Part shown: in pieces, positions 37,201 through 50,086 of the stretch
How positions within the stretch are numbered: position 1 is the first letter of the stretch
How the letters are laid out: each line of letters opens with the position of its first letter
NCBI RefSeq assembly: GCF_000178115.2
Contig: NC_014828.1
Coordinates: 643,501 to 707,500, forward strand
Origin: Ethanoligenens harbinense YUAN-3
Lineage (GTDB): Bacteria; Bacillota; Clostridia; Oscillospirales; Ethanoligenentaceae
Length of the DNA stretch: 64,000 bases
Direction: 5' to 3'
Translations under genes and position numbers: made by a program
The notes under the pieces: model-generated
Database searches by the model: none
What the model was told of the DNA's origin: nothing
What the model saw: only the letters and a program-made list of their open reading frames with translations

Positions 37201-40200
37201 ATGACTGGGCATGCCTATGATTTCAATCCACGCTCTCCGTGTGGAGAGCGACTCGCACCCAGCGTCAACAGGCAAAGGCACGGTTGATTTCAATCCACGC
37301 TCTCCGTGTGGAGAGCGACGGACAAGTGACATAGATATTATAAGATATCAAGAATTTCAATCCACGCTCTCCGTGTGGAGAGCGACTCCGCTACGGCGGC
37401 AATCAGGATAACAGCTATTTATTTCAATCCACGCTCTCCGTGTGGAGAGCGACCAACGACAGACAGTTATCCTATGAACGACGTGATATTTCAATCCACG
37501 CTCTCCGTGTGGAGAGCGACTTATGACTGTTGATAATCTGAAACGTTATGCTATATTTCAATCCACGCTCTCCGTGTGGAGAGCGACTTAGCCCAGCGTG
37601 CCGCAATGCTATAAAGATAATATTTCAATCCACGCTCTCCGTGTGGAGAGCGACCGTCGGGCACCACGACGAACCGGTGAGCGGATGCATTTCAATCCAC
37701 GCTCTCCGTGTGGAGAGCGACTGTCAATCCAGAACATGCAATCAGGGCAACTTGTATTTCAATCCACGCTCTCCGTGTGGAGAGCGACTGCTACATTGGC
37801 TAATATGTATTCTACTGAAATTATTTCAATCCACGCTCTCCGTGTGGAGAGCGACCTTTCTGAAAATAATCCAGAGGATTGACCACCATTTCAATCCACG
37901 CTCTCCGTGTGGAGAGCGACGCACAGGGCAAGGGCAAGTCTACTGTGCTGGCCAATTTCAATCCACGCTCTCCGTGTGGAGAGCGACGATGGATGCTATT
38001 AATACACCAATGGATGTAATTATTTCAATCCACGCTCTCCGTGTGGAGAGCGACTCATAATTTTGACTTCCTTTGCAATAATGTCATGATTTCAATCCAC
38101 GCTCTCCGTGTGGAGAGCGACTTGTTGCGATATACAAGAAAGACGCAGCATTTCAAAATTTCAATCCACGCTCTCCGTGTGGAGAGCGACGCGATATCCC
38201 CGGAAAGCATCGCCGGGGGAATATATTTCAATCCACGCTCTCCGTGTGGAGAGCGACGGTTTCAGAATTTAAAACAGAGGGGATAGAATGTATTTCAATC
38301 CACGCTCTCCGTGTGGAGAGCGACAATATCAGGCAATCATAACTTCACTTAAATATAAATTTCAATCCACGCTCTCCGTGTGGAGAGCGACTCGGCGTTC
38401 GGATGGGTGCCACGGATGGATCGAAATTTCAATCCACGCTCTCCGTGTGGAGAGCGACGTGAGGAGGTGTGAAAGCATGAGCAATCTTCCTCATTTCAAT
38501 CCACGCTCTCCGTGTGGAGAGCGACCACTCTGGATACTGTTGTTGATGATGTACACAATATTTCAATCCACGCTCTCCGTGTGGAGAGCGACCAACGGAC
38601 ACAGTGGGACATGCTACCAATATACCATTTCAATCCACGCTCTCCGTGTGGAGAGCGACTCAGCGAGGTTGTTTTTGACGGGAATCCGGGCTTTATTTCA
38701 ATCCACGCTCTCCGTGTGGAGAGCGACCAGCCTTATCACTCCCGAGCACCGGTATAAGCCCATTTCAATCCACGCTCTCCGTGTGGAGAGCGACTTCCTT
38801 TACCGCTACTCCCTGCCGCTTGGATGGAATTTCAATCCACGCTCTCCGTGTGGAGAGCGACCTACACCAGTTATATCACCGAGTATGGCCTTGCCATTTC
38901 AATCCACGCTCTCCGTGTGGAGAGCGACAGGGCCTCGCGGCTATCAGACAAGCTATCCAAACATTTCAATCCACGCTCTCCGTGTGGAGAGCGACAAGTA
39001 TATAACTCCATCTCCGCCACTCCGGGTGTATTTCAATCCACGCTCTCCGTGTGGAGAGCGACCGGACGCTGCCGGGGCGCATGGCGTGGACTATTGGATT
39101 TCAATCCACGCTCTCCGTGTGGAGAGCGACCGTGCTGGTTCTTGTCGTCAAGCATATCATTTCCATTTCAATCCACGCTCTCCGTGTGGAGAGCGACTCC
39201 ACCATCTCGCCGCGCTGAGCGCGGTGTATTAATTTCAATCCACGCTCTCCGTGTGGAGAGCGACCCTCAAACTACCGATTCGACAAACAGCGGGACAAAA
39301 TTTCAATCCACGCTCTCCGTGTGGAGAGCGACTCCAGCGAGGGATTACAGCTCGGCAGGTGTTCAAATTTCAATCCACGCTCTCCGTGTGGAGAGCGACA
39401 AGGATACCGCGTTGTCGTTTACGCCGGGTATCAATTTCAATCCACGCTCTCCGTGTGGAGAGCGACGCGACACGCGAAGTAATGACTGGTATACGGAAAT
39501 ATTTCAATCCACGCTCTCCGTGTGGAGAGCGACTCCAGCGAGGGATTACAGCTCGGCAGGTGTTCAAATTTCAATCCACGCTCTCCGTGTGGAGAGCGAC
39601 TCCCCCTCACGCAAGCATCGGCAGAATCGCTTTTATTTCAATCCACGCTCTCCGTGTGGAGAGCGACCTCGCATTGTTTCTTGTAGTTCTTCAGCGCTGA
39701 GTATTTCAATCCACGCTCTCCGTGTGGAGAGCGACTACAGGGCGACACTGTGTTGCAAATCTCGAATTAATTTCAATCCACGCTCTCCGTGTGGAGAGCG
39801 ACTGACAGCCTTTGACGCCACGCACGGCCTGACCGTCATTTCAATCCACGCTCTCCGTGTGGAGAGCGACTCCAGCGAGGGATTACAGCTCGGCAGGTGT
39901 TCAAATTTCAATCCACGCTCTCCGTGTGGAGAGCGACTATCGACAAGGGCAATCTGTGTCGCTTCCATCTCAATTTCAATCCACGCTCTCCGTGTGGAGA
40001 GCGACTCCAGCGAGGGATTACAGCTCGGCAGGTGTTCAAATTTCAATCCACGCTCTCCGTGTGGAGAGCGACCGGATTTTCTTGTTTTGGTAGTTGAAGA
40101 TTTGAGATTTCAATCCACGCTCTCCGTGTGGAGAGCGACTCGAGCGGCGTATGATCGGTGGGCAGCTGATCACCATTTCAATCCACGCTCTCCGTGTGGA

Positions 40201-43200
40201 GAGCGACGTAATTTATGCGCGGAACTGCTATCGTGCACCGTAATTTCAATCCACGCTCTCCGTGTGGAGAGCGACCTTAAAATCGCCTTGCTTTGAGTTA
40301 AATCCATCCAATTTCAATCCACGCTCTCCGTGTGGAGAGCGACTGTGACCGATGGCCCCAAATGTGATACCGTTTTCATTTCAATCCACGCTCTCCGTGT
40401 GGAGAGCGACGCCAGCACCAATGCGAGCAGCGCCGTAACAACTGCATTTCAATCCACGCTCTCCGTGTGGAGAGCGACCCACACCGTTCACATGTATAAT
40501 ACTTCGATTCAAGATTTCAATCCACGCTCTCCGTGTGGAGAGCGACGAACCCGCCATTTTCACAAGCAGAGCAATTTATTATTTCAATCCACGCTCTCCG
40601 TGTGGAGAGCGACCGATGGCAACCACAACATCGTTGTGCCTTTTACTATTTCAATCCACGCTCTCCGTGTGGAGAGCGACCCGGGAACACCTACACCGCG
40701 TCCTTGCAGAAGCATTTCAATCCACGCTCTCCGTGTGGAGAGCGACACGCAGGGCTGATTATGACCGTATCCACCGAGATATTTCAATCCACGCTCTCCG
40801 TGTGGAGAGCGACCTATCGGCGCATCGTATCTGGCAGTATTTTTGAACATTTCAATCCACGCTCTCCGTGTGGAGAGCGACGTCCGGCGGGACGTTCTAC
40901 CAGTCTACCACAAATATTTCAATCCACGCTCTCCGTGTGGAGAGCGACTCCTCCTCGTATTCTCTTCGCGTTTCTTCACGGTAATTTCAATCCACGCTCT
41001 CCGTGTGGAGAGCGACTTCCACGACAAACCTTTTTTGTCGCAATCAAAATATTTCAATCCACGCTCTCCGTGTGGAGAGCGACGATGCCGGCAACTCGGA
41101 CAGCGCCACACGTACACATTTCAATCCACGCTCTCCGTGTGGAGAGCGACCAGCCCGCGTAAAAAAGGCATCCGAACCAGTGACATTTCAATCCACGCTC
41201 TCCGTGTGGAGAGCGACACGACATGCGTGTAGCTGTTTTAGCCAAACCCATAATTTCAATCCACGCTCTCCGTGTGGAGAGCGACACACAAAAGATGCCC
41301 TGCAATACATCGTTGGGTTATTTCAATCCACGCTCTCCGTGTGGAGAGCGACTGGCAAGTAACGTTCATTTTGCAGAGCCAAAGTCATTTCAATCCACGC
41401 TCTCCGTGTGGAGAGCGACCGAAACTGGTCTGCCGACTTCGACTGGATGATCATTTCAATCCACGCTCTCCGTGTGGAGAGCGACCGAAAATAACGTCAT
41501 GCAGCATCAGACCACCGCCTATTTCAATCCACGCTCTCCGTGTGGAGAGCGACCTGCATAGTCCTTGTTTCGACGTGCGCGCTTGGTATTTCAATCCACG
41601 CTCTCCGTGTGGAGAGCGACCCATTGCAGCACTCATGTCCAGCGTTCGGAAATATTTCAATCCACGCTCTCCGTGTGGAGAGCGACCTCGGCCGAATCTG
41701 CAATCATCCAGCTCAAAAGCATTTCAATCCACGCTCTCCGTGTGGAGAGCGACTAACCCAACGATGTATTCCAGCGCACTTCTTGTTATTTCAATCCACG
41801 CTCTCCGTGTGGAGAGCGACGAGGATGTGTTCGATGGTGCGTCCACCGCTTTCTATTTCAATCCACGCTCTCCGTGTGGAGAGCGACCGTTCCGTTTTTG
41901 TTTAACGCCAGCTGGAATGTTATTTCAATCCACGCTCTCCGTGTGGAGAGCGACCACGATACAGTGTAAATGATATAATATAGACAGTATTTCAATCCAC
42001 GCTCTCCGTGTGGAGAGCGACTTTGATGATTGGGAAGACGACGAGTCAGAAGATTATTTCAATCCACGCTCTCCGTGTGGAGAGCGACCATCCGCACCGA
42101 CATAGATCATGGTCGGAATTGCAATTTCAATCCACGCTCTCCGTGTGGAGAGCGACGACATCTTTTGTAGACTTATACCCAGTGATTGCAATTTCAATCC
42201 ACGCTCTCCGTGTGGAGAGCGACTTTCAACAACAGACGGTTTTACAATTATGTGAGTATTTCAATCCACGCTCTCCGTGTGGAGAGCGACATTTCGTGCC
42301 GGAAAGCTTCGGTAGTGTCATAAAATTTCAATCCACGCTCTCCGTGTGGAGAGCGACAGATGTCGTGCTGCCCCGCCGCTTTTGGCGGCTCATTTCAATC
42401 CACGCTCTCCGTGTGGAGAGCGACCAACGGATGCTTACCTGTGGGAATTGTGCGAAGAAATTTCAATCCACGCTCTCCGTGTGGAGAGCGACATATTGGG
42501 AATCACATGCTTGGTGGTTCGACGATATTTCAATCCACGCTCTCCGTGTGGAGAGCGACTCAAGCTGACGATCATAGTCCACGCCGATGATGTATTTCAA
42601 TCCACGCTCTCCGTGTGGAGAGCGACTGTCCCTCTCTGCTATACTATCCACAGGGGTGTCATTTCAATCCACGCTCTCCGTGTGGAGAGCGACGTGCAGA
42701 CAGTCCGTTGATTACAGACACGATGCCATTTCAATCCACGCTCTCCGTGTGGAGAGCGACGCCATTGCAGCACTCATGTCCAGCGTTCGGAAATATTTCA
42801 ATCCACGCTCTCCGTGTGGAGAGCGACCATTGCACTTGCTGCAGATGTTCCGGCTATTCTAATTTCAATCCACGCTCTCCGTGTGGAGAGCGACAGAAGG
42901 GCAGATCGTCTTCTCCACTGATTTCTACATTTCAATCCACGCTCTCCGTGTGGAGAGCGACTAAGAACATAAATATATATATAGGGGGTTTTAAGGAATT
43001 TCAATCCACGCTCTCCGTGTGGAGAGCGACTGACATCACCGGGGCAATCAAGCGCATGGCTGATATTTCAATCCACGCTCTCCGTGTGGAGAGCGACCAT
43101 GTTCTGGCTGTGCTCAATAGATGCGCAATAACATTTCAATCCACGCTCTCCGTGTGGAGAGCGACCAATGGCCCACCAGATTGCAATGCCCACTGAAAGA

Positions 43201-46200
43201 TTTCAATCCACGCTCTCCGTGTGGAGAGCGACTCTTACCAGTCAATGCAGCTTCACCAGCAGTACCAATTTCAATCCACGCTCTCCGTGTGGAGAGCGAC
43301 GTGACCTCATCAACTGCAACGTGACCGTGCTGCAATTTCAATCCACGCTCTCCGTGTGGAGAGCGACGCGTCGGAAATGTGATCGAATAGGGGAAATTCT
43401 CATTTCAATCCACGCTCTCCGTGTGGAGAGCGACTGGCACTTTGGTTCAAGGCCAAGTTGGAACGACTCATTTCAATCCACGCTCTCCGTGTGGAGAGCG
43501 ACACAAACCTTTTTAATCTTCCCCGCCGTGGCAACATTTCAATCCACGCTCTCCGTGTGGAGAGCGACCGGCTCTTGGATTTTTGCCATTTATAAAGTAA
43601 TTATTTCAATCCACGCTCTCCGTGTGGAGAGCGACGCCGCCCCATAGAGGGCGGCATTTTTATGCGAAAATTTCAATCCACGCTCTCCGTGTGGAGAGCG
43701 ACCCACACGTGCCGCAACACATGCTCCGAAAAATGCATTTCAATCCACGCTCTCCGTGTGGAGAGCGACCTCACGCTGGATGGCATCACCGTAGACGCAA
43801 AAATATTTCAATCCACGCTCTCCGTGTGGAGAGCGACTGTTGCAATTGAAGCACTGGTGCTTGCACTGCCATTTCAATCCACGCTCTCCGTGTGGAGAGC
43901 GACCCATAGCTTTCAGCTTTGGCGAACGGTCAAACACATTTCAATCCACGCTCTCCGTGTGGAGAGCGACGTGTTTACTCTGCGCATCTCAAGCACCCCT
44001 TTATATTTCAATCCACGCTCTCCGTGTGGAGAGCGACCATACCCGGTGCCCTCAGACACCTTGATGAAAGCATTTCAATCCACGCTCTCCGTGTGGAGAG
44101 CGACGTGCAGACAGTCCGTTGATTACAGACACGATGCCATTTCAATCCACGCTCTCCGTGTGGAGAGCGACCCAGCAAGACGATACATTCCGATTGCTCA
44201 TATAAAATTTCAATCCACGCTCTCCGTGTGGAGAGCGACGGCAGCGCCAGCACCAGCGCGTCAATGGCAACCGATTTCAATCCACGCTCTCCGTGTGGAG
44301 AGCGACCGCCATCCGCCTGCCAGTCACGGATCATCTCCAAAATTTCAATCCACGCTCTCCGTGTGGAGAGCGACGGAAATTCCAAGAGTGCGGCGGAGTT
44401 CGATTGGCATTTCAATCCACGCTCTCCGTGTGGAGAGCGACACAGACGCTCTTGTATCGCCTGCTCCATCTTATTATTTCAATCCACGCTCTCCGTGTGG
44501 AGAGCGACACCTGCTTGACCGGCTGGACGGTCTGCGCGTGCCCATTTCAATCCACGCTCTCCGTGTGGAGAGCGACCTTGGATGACGAGGAGCTTGCCGA
44601 GGCGGTCGAAATTTCAATCCACGCTCTCCGTGTGGAGAGCGACGCATCGTGCGTACCATTGCTTTCAGGCACATAGAAATTTCAATCCACGCTCTCCGTG
44701 TGGAGAGCGACTTCAAAATGTGCCGCTACCCGTCATTATTTCATCATTTCAATCCACGCTCTCCGTGTGGAGAGCGACCGGATGGCCGCGTACACCTGCT
44801 ATACTCCACGGATATTTCAATCCACGCTCTCCGTGTGGAGAGCGACACATCATCATTTGCCCTTTGCACCGCAGATGGGCATTTCAATCCACGCTCTCCG
44901 TGTGGAGAGCGACGCGGTCAGTGTTTGTTTTGTACGTACCAGATGAAATTTCAATCCACGCTCTCCGTGTGGAGAGCGACATATGTTGCTGTCGTTGCTT
45001 GACGTATAGGTGTTATTTCAATCCACGCTCTCCGTGTGGAGAGCGACTGAACAGCTTTCAAAGGCGACCGCGCCGATAATTATTTCAATCCACGCTCTCC
45101 GTGTGGAGAGCGACAGCACCCGCCGTTATACGTTGACGGGTGCTTAAGATTTCAATCCACGCTCTCCGTGTGGAGAGCGACCATTGAGCAGCACATTTAC
45201 CCCGTCGTCATGCAAATTTCAATCCACGCTCTCCGTGTGGAGAGCGACCTTTCAGTCCCTCGGCGTTCCACATTAAATTTCCATTTCAATCCACGCTCTC
45301 CGTGTGGAGAGCGACTACGGGCTTATGCGAGATTGATGCATACGCGATTATTTCAATCCACGCTCTCCGTGTGGAGAGCGACTGTGCTGGATGCCCAGCA
45401 AATTGCAGATGGTGTATTTCAATCCACGCTCTCCGTGTGGAGAGCGACCCGGTATCAGCACCACTGTTGATCTTAACACAGCATTTCAATCCACGCTCTC
45501 CGTGTGGAGAGCGACATAATCTGTTCGCCATTTGCCTTACAAGTTTGATATTTCAATCCACGCTCTCCGTGTGGAGAGCGACCTGTTGAAGCGACCTATA
45601 AGGCACAGCTCGCAGTATTTCAATCCACGCTCTCCGTGTGGAGAGCGACTGACCGACTGGAACGTGAAAAACCGATCGAAGGAATTTCAATCCACGCTCT
45701 CCGTGTGGAGAGCGACGACAGACCACAATTGCCGCGACAATCACCGCAACATTTCAATCCACGCTCTCCGTGTGGAGAGCGACGCAACCAACGTAGCAGA
45801 TATCGTATCCAGCATCATTTCAATCCACGCTCTCCGTGTGGAGAGCGACCAGATTGTAATGCCCACTGAAAGAAATCCTTAACATTTCAATCCACGCTCT
45901 CCGTGTGGAGAGCGACTTTCCGTCCAGTGCAAGCGGATACCATCATAATACATTTCAATCCACGCTCTCCGTGTGGAGAGCGACTGTATGCGCGTTGTCA
46001 TCGTCAAGTAATCAATCAATTTCAATCCACGCTCTCCGTGTGGAGAGCGACTATCACCGCCTTATAAGATATTATTATATCATACATTTCAATCCACGCT
46101 CTCCGTGTGGAGAGCGACATATTATATCATTGACACTGTATAATGTCAATACATTTCAATCCACGCTCTCCGTGTGGAGAGCGACTCACGGATAAGCATA

Positions 46201-49200
46201 GAATCAGATATGGAGGATTGATTTCAATCCACGCTCTCCGTGTGGAGAGCGACCCAACATTCTTGACCCGAACACGGACGCGAAGAAATTTCAATCCACG
46301 CTCTCCGTGTGGAGAGCGACCCAACATTCTTGACCCGAACACGGACGCGAAGAAATTTCAATCCACGCTCTCCGTGTGGAGAGCGACCCCATCTGAACGC
46401 CGAAAGAAATTAATATCCTTGCATTTCAATCCACGCTCTCCGTGTGGAGAGCGACATCTTTCTGCTACATACATTCCTTCCGTGCAGAAAATTTCAATCC
46501 ACGCTCTCCGTGTGGAGAGCGACTACATGGGCCTTGGGTCTGTGTCTTTGATTAATAATTTCAATCCACGCTCTCCGTGTGGAGAGCGACAACACATACG
46601 CCCGCCGGTGGTGTCGGTTATACAATTTCAATCCACGCTCTCCGTGTGGAGAGCGACCCTTGAAAACCCGCGATGGGCGAATGTTTCTTACATTTCAATC
46701 CACGCTCTCCGTGTGGAGAGCGACTTTGGGTTATTTCCGGTTTATCAATCCATATGGCTATTTCAATCCACGCTCTCCGTGTGGAGAGCGACGTCAGTGC
46801 CGCCGGTGCCGGCCCCCTTGTTCCACATTTCAATCCACGCTCTCCGTGTGGAGAGCGACCAAATCGTTTCCCGTTTGCCATAACGCCGTTCATATTTCAA
46901 TCCACGCTCTCCGTGTGGAGAGCGACTCATCAAGTGACGGGGGCTTTCCTCCGCCGCCTCCCATTTCAATCCACGCTCTCCGTGTGGAGAGCGACTATAC
47001 ACGGCAGAAAACCGTCCGCATATGTCGCATTTCAATCCACGCTCTCCGTGTGGAGAGCGACTCAGTTGATTTCCGTTCTCGCGCCGAAGGAACTGATTTC
47101 AATCCACGCTCTCCGTGTGGAGAGCGACTTTCTTAGCGGTTGCACTACAACCGCTATAATGCTATTTCAATCCACGCTCTCCGTGTGGAGAGCGACTTAA
47201 TTGCCATATCCATTCCCCCTCAAATATGCCTATTTCAATCCACGCTCTCCGTGTGGAGAGCGACCATCAGCCAGCCGCTTCCGACGCTGGATCAAAGCAT
47301 TTCAATCCACGCTCTCCGTGTGGAGAGCGACTCCGCATATGGCGCGCAAAATTGTGGATGAAATCATTTCAATCCACGCTCTCCGTGTGGAGAGCGACAT
47401 TAACAGTTTGTTCATAAATGTGGTTTGGAGGGATTTCAATCCACGCTCTCCGTGTGGAGAGCGACTTGATGGAATTGTCGGACGGCGATGTGAGAAAATA
47501 TTTCAATCCACGCTCTCCGTGTGGAGAGCGACTGGTACATCCGGCGCGGTTGGGCGAGCCATATATCATTTCAATCCACGCTCTCCGTGTGGAGAGCGAC
47601 CCTACGGGCGGATTTTTTATGCCTAAAAGGAGCTATTTCAATCCACGCTCTCCGTGTGGAGAGCGACTTGATGGAATTGTCGGACGGCGATGTGAGAAAA
47701 TATTTCAATCCACGCTCTCCGTGTGGAGAGCGACTTTTCCCGTATAGGCTGTATTGGATGCCCTATGGATTTCAATCCACGCTCTCCGTGTGGAGAGCGA
47801 CGGGCATTACATGTAAGCGAAATATGCCGCATTATATTTCAATCCACGCTCTCCGTGTGGAGAGCGACCGTGGGAAAAAATCATGACCGGCAGCTACAAT
47901 GAATTTCAATCCACGCTCTCCGTGTGGAGAGCGACTCCGGTTGAGCACGCCATCTCTACGATATCTTTGCATTTCAATCCACGCTCTCCGTGTGGAGAGC
48001 GACTTTTTGCGGGCTTGAGACCGCCAGTGGCCGCATTATTTCAATCCACGCTCTCCGTGTGGAGAGCGACGGTCACCCAGCGACGCGTCCACCGGCTCCC
48101 GGTCATTTCAATCCACGCTCTCCGTGTGGAGAGCGACGGACATCTTTTGTAGACTTATACCCAGTGATTGCATTTCAATCCACGCTCTCCGTGTGGAGAG
48201 CGACGTGATACCATTGATCGTTATAGTTGTCCGGGGAAATTTCAATCCACGCTCTCCGTGTGGAGAGCGACAAATCCCAGCCGTAGAACTGGTATACGCA
48301 AAGATATTTCAATCCACGCTCTCCGTGTGGAGAGCGACATAAGAGATTTGAAAAGCCCGTGGTTTCGTCCATATTTCAATCCACGCTCTCCGTGTGGAGA
48401 GCGACCAAACCATATTTTCCGCCGGACGCGTTTGCAAGGTATTTCAATCCACGCTCTCCGTGTGGAGAGCGACTACCGCTTGATCGTGCGTTGTGATGTC
48501 TTCACGCATTTCAATCCACGCTCTCCGTGTGGAGAGCGACTTGTATATAAACCCTTTTTGACTACCATAAATCGATTTCAATCCACGCTCTCCGTGTGGA
48601 GAGCGACTGTGCTGCATCCAGCAATACAGGCCCTTATGCTTATTTCAATCCACGCTCTCCGTGTGGAGAGCGACAATTTTACTTTCATACGTCATACGCC
48701 GCCTTGCAATTTCAATCCACGCTCTCCGTGTGGAGAGCGACTCAACCGACGCGATACCTACGCCAACTGGCAGAAATTTCAATCCACGCTCTCCGTGTGG
48801 AGAGCGACCATTGCCATATAATTATCCTCCTGTTTTTTCAGTATTTCAATCCACGCTCTCCGTGTGGAGAGCGACCGCGCGGTAGTATAATATAGTTACA
48901 GGGTAAGCGATTTCAATCCACGCTCTCCGTGTGGAGAGCGACGCGTCAGATAGGTGGTGGCAGGCATCACCTTGGTAATTTCAATCCACGCTCTCCGTGT
49001 GGAGAGCGACGAAAAAGCCGGTACAACACTGCGCGGAGCTTTGACATTTCAATCCACGCTCTCCGTGTGGAGAGCGACTAAATCCGCACTGGATAACAAG
49101 CGGCTGGAAATCATTTCAATCCACGCTCTCCGTGTGGAGAGCGACGCGTTACGCCCGGTTCCGATTTAAATGCCAGCGCATTTCAATCCACGCTCTCCGT

Positions 49201-50086
49201 GTGGAGAGCGACTCAGCGGTTCCGGCGTTACGCCCGGTTCCGATTTATTTCAATCCACGCTCTCCGTGTGGAGAGCGACCAGCAGGTCATTGTAGCTGCT
49301 CAGTACTTCCGCCATTTCAATCCACGCTCTCCGTGTGGAGAGCGACCGTTGGTTGCTGTATCCATCCAGCATGCGCTCGCATTTCAATCCACGCTCTCCG
49401 TGTGGAGAGCGACGGAAATCAGTTTGTCGCTTTGCTCTGCCATGTCATTTCAATCCACGCTCTCCGTGTGGAGAGCGACCACCGCCATTACGGACGAGCT
49501 TTCCGGCAGCATCGATTTCAATCCACGCTCTCCGTGTGGAGAGCGACTTCATTTGACATAATCGTGATGACGGCGGATGTGAATTTCAATCCACGCTCTC
49601 CGTGTGGAGAGCGACCTCATGTAGCTCCATATTTCTTGATACACGCTATATTTCAATCCACGCTCTCCGTGTGGAGAGCGACCCTTGAAAACCCGCGATG
49701 GGCGAATGTTTCTTACAATTTCAATCCACGCTCTCCGTGTGGAGAGCGACCCTTTTGGGCTAACGCATACGCCCTGTACACTAAATTTCAATCCACGCTC
49801 TCCGTGTGGAGAGCGACCTGCCGAATTTGCTTGCAATGTTATTTGCAAGGATATTTCAATCCACGCTCTCCGTGTGGAGAGCGACCCCCAGCCGGTGTGT
49901 TTCCAGAGCTTGCGGCCAAATTTCAATCCACGCTCTCCGTGTGGAGAGCGACCATCGACTTCATTCACGCTGTCCAGACGGCAAATATTTCAATCCACGC
50001 TCTCCGTGTGGAGAGCGACTCCACAAGCCGTCCAGAAGCCCGTACAGGAACCCATTTCAATCCACGCTCTCCGTGTGGAGAGCGAC
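31283..50086 (-). CRISPR. Very large type I-C CRISPR array (about 280 repeats, 279 spacers)
   Basis: A 33-base repeat occurs every 66-69 bases without interruption. Read on the minus strand it begins GTCGCTCTCC, has a loop ACAC, then GGAGAGC (7-bp stem) and ends GTGGATTGAAAT, a typical type I-C repeat. By hand I located 280 repeats (first core at 31284, last ending at 50086), average unit 67.3 bp, with spacers of about 33-36 bases. The repeats look identical except the most distal one (31283), whose last base is C (GAAAC). The array reads leftward from the leader next to cas2, so the spacers at the right end are the newest. Eight groups of repeated spacers and two overlapping pairs are visible. 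Confidence 0.99.
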
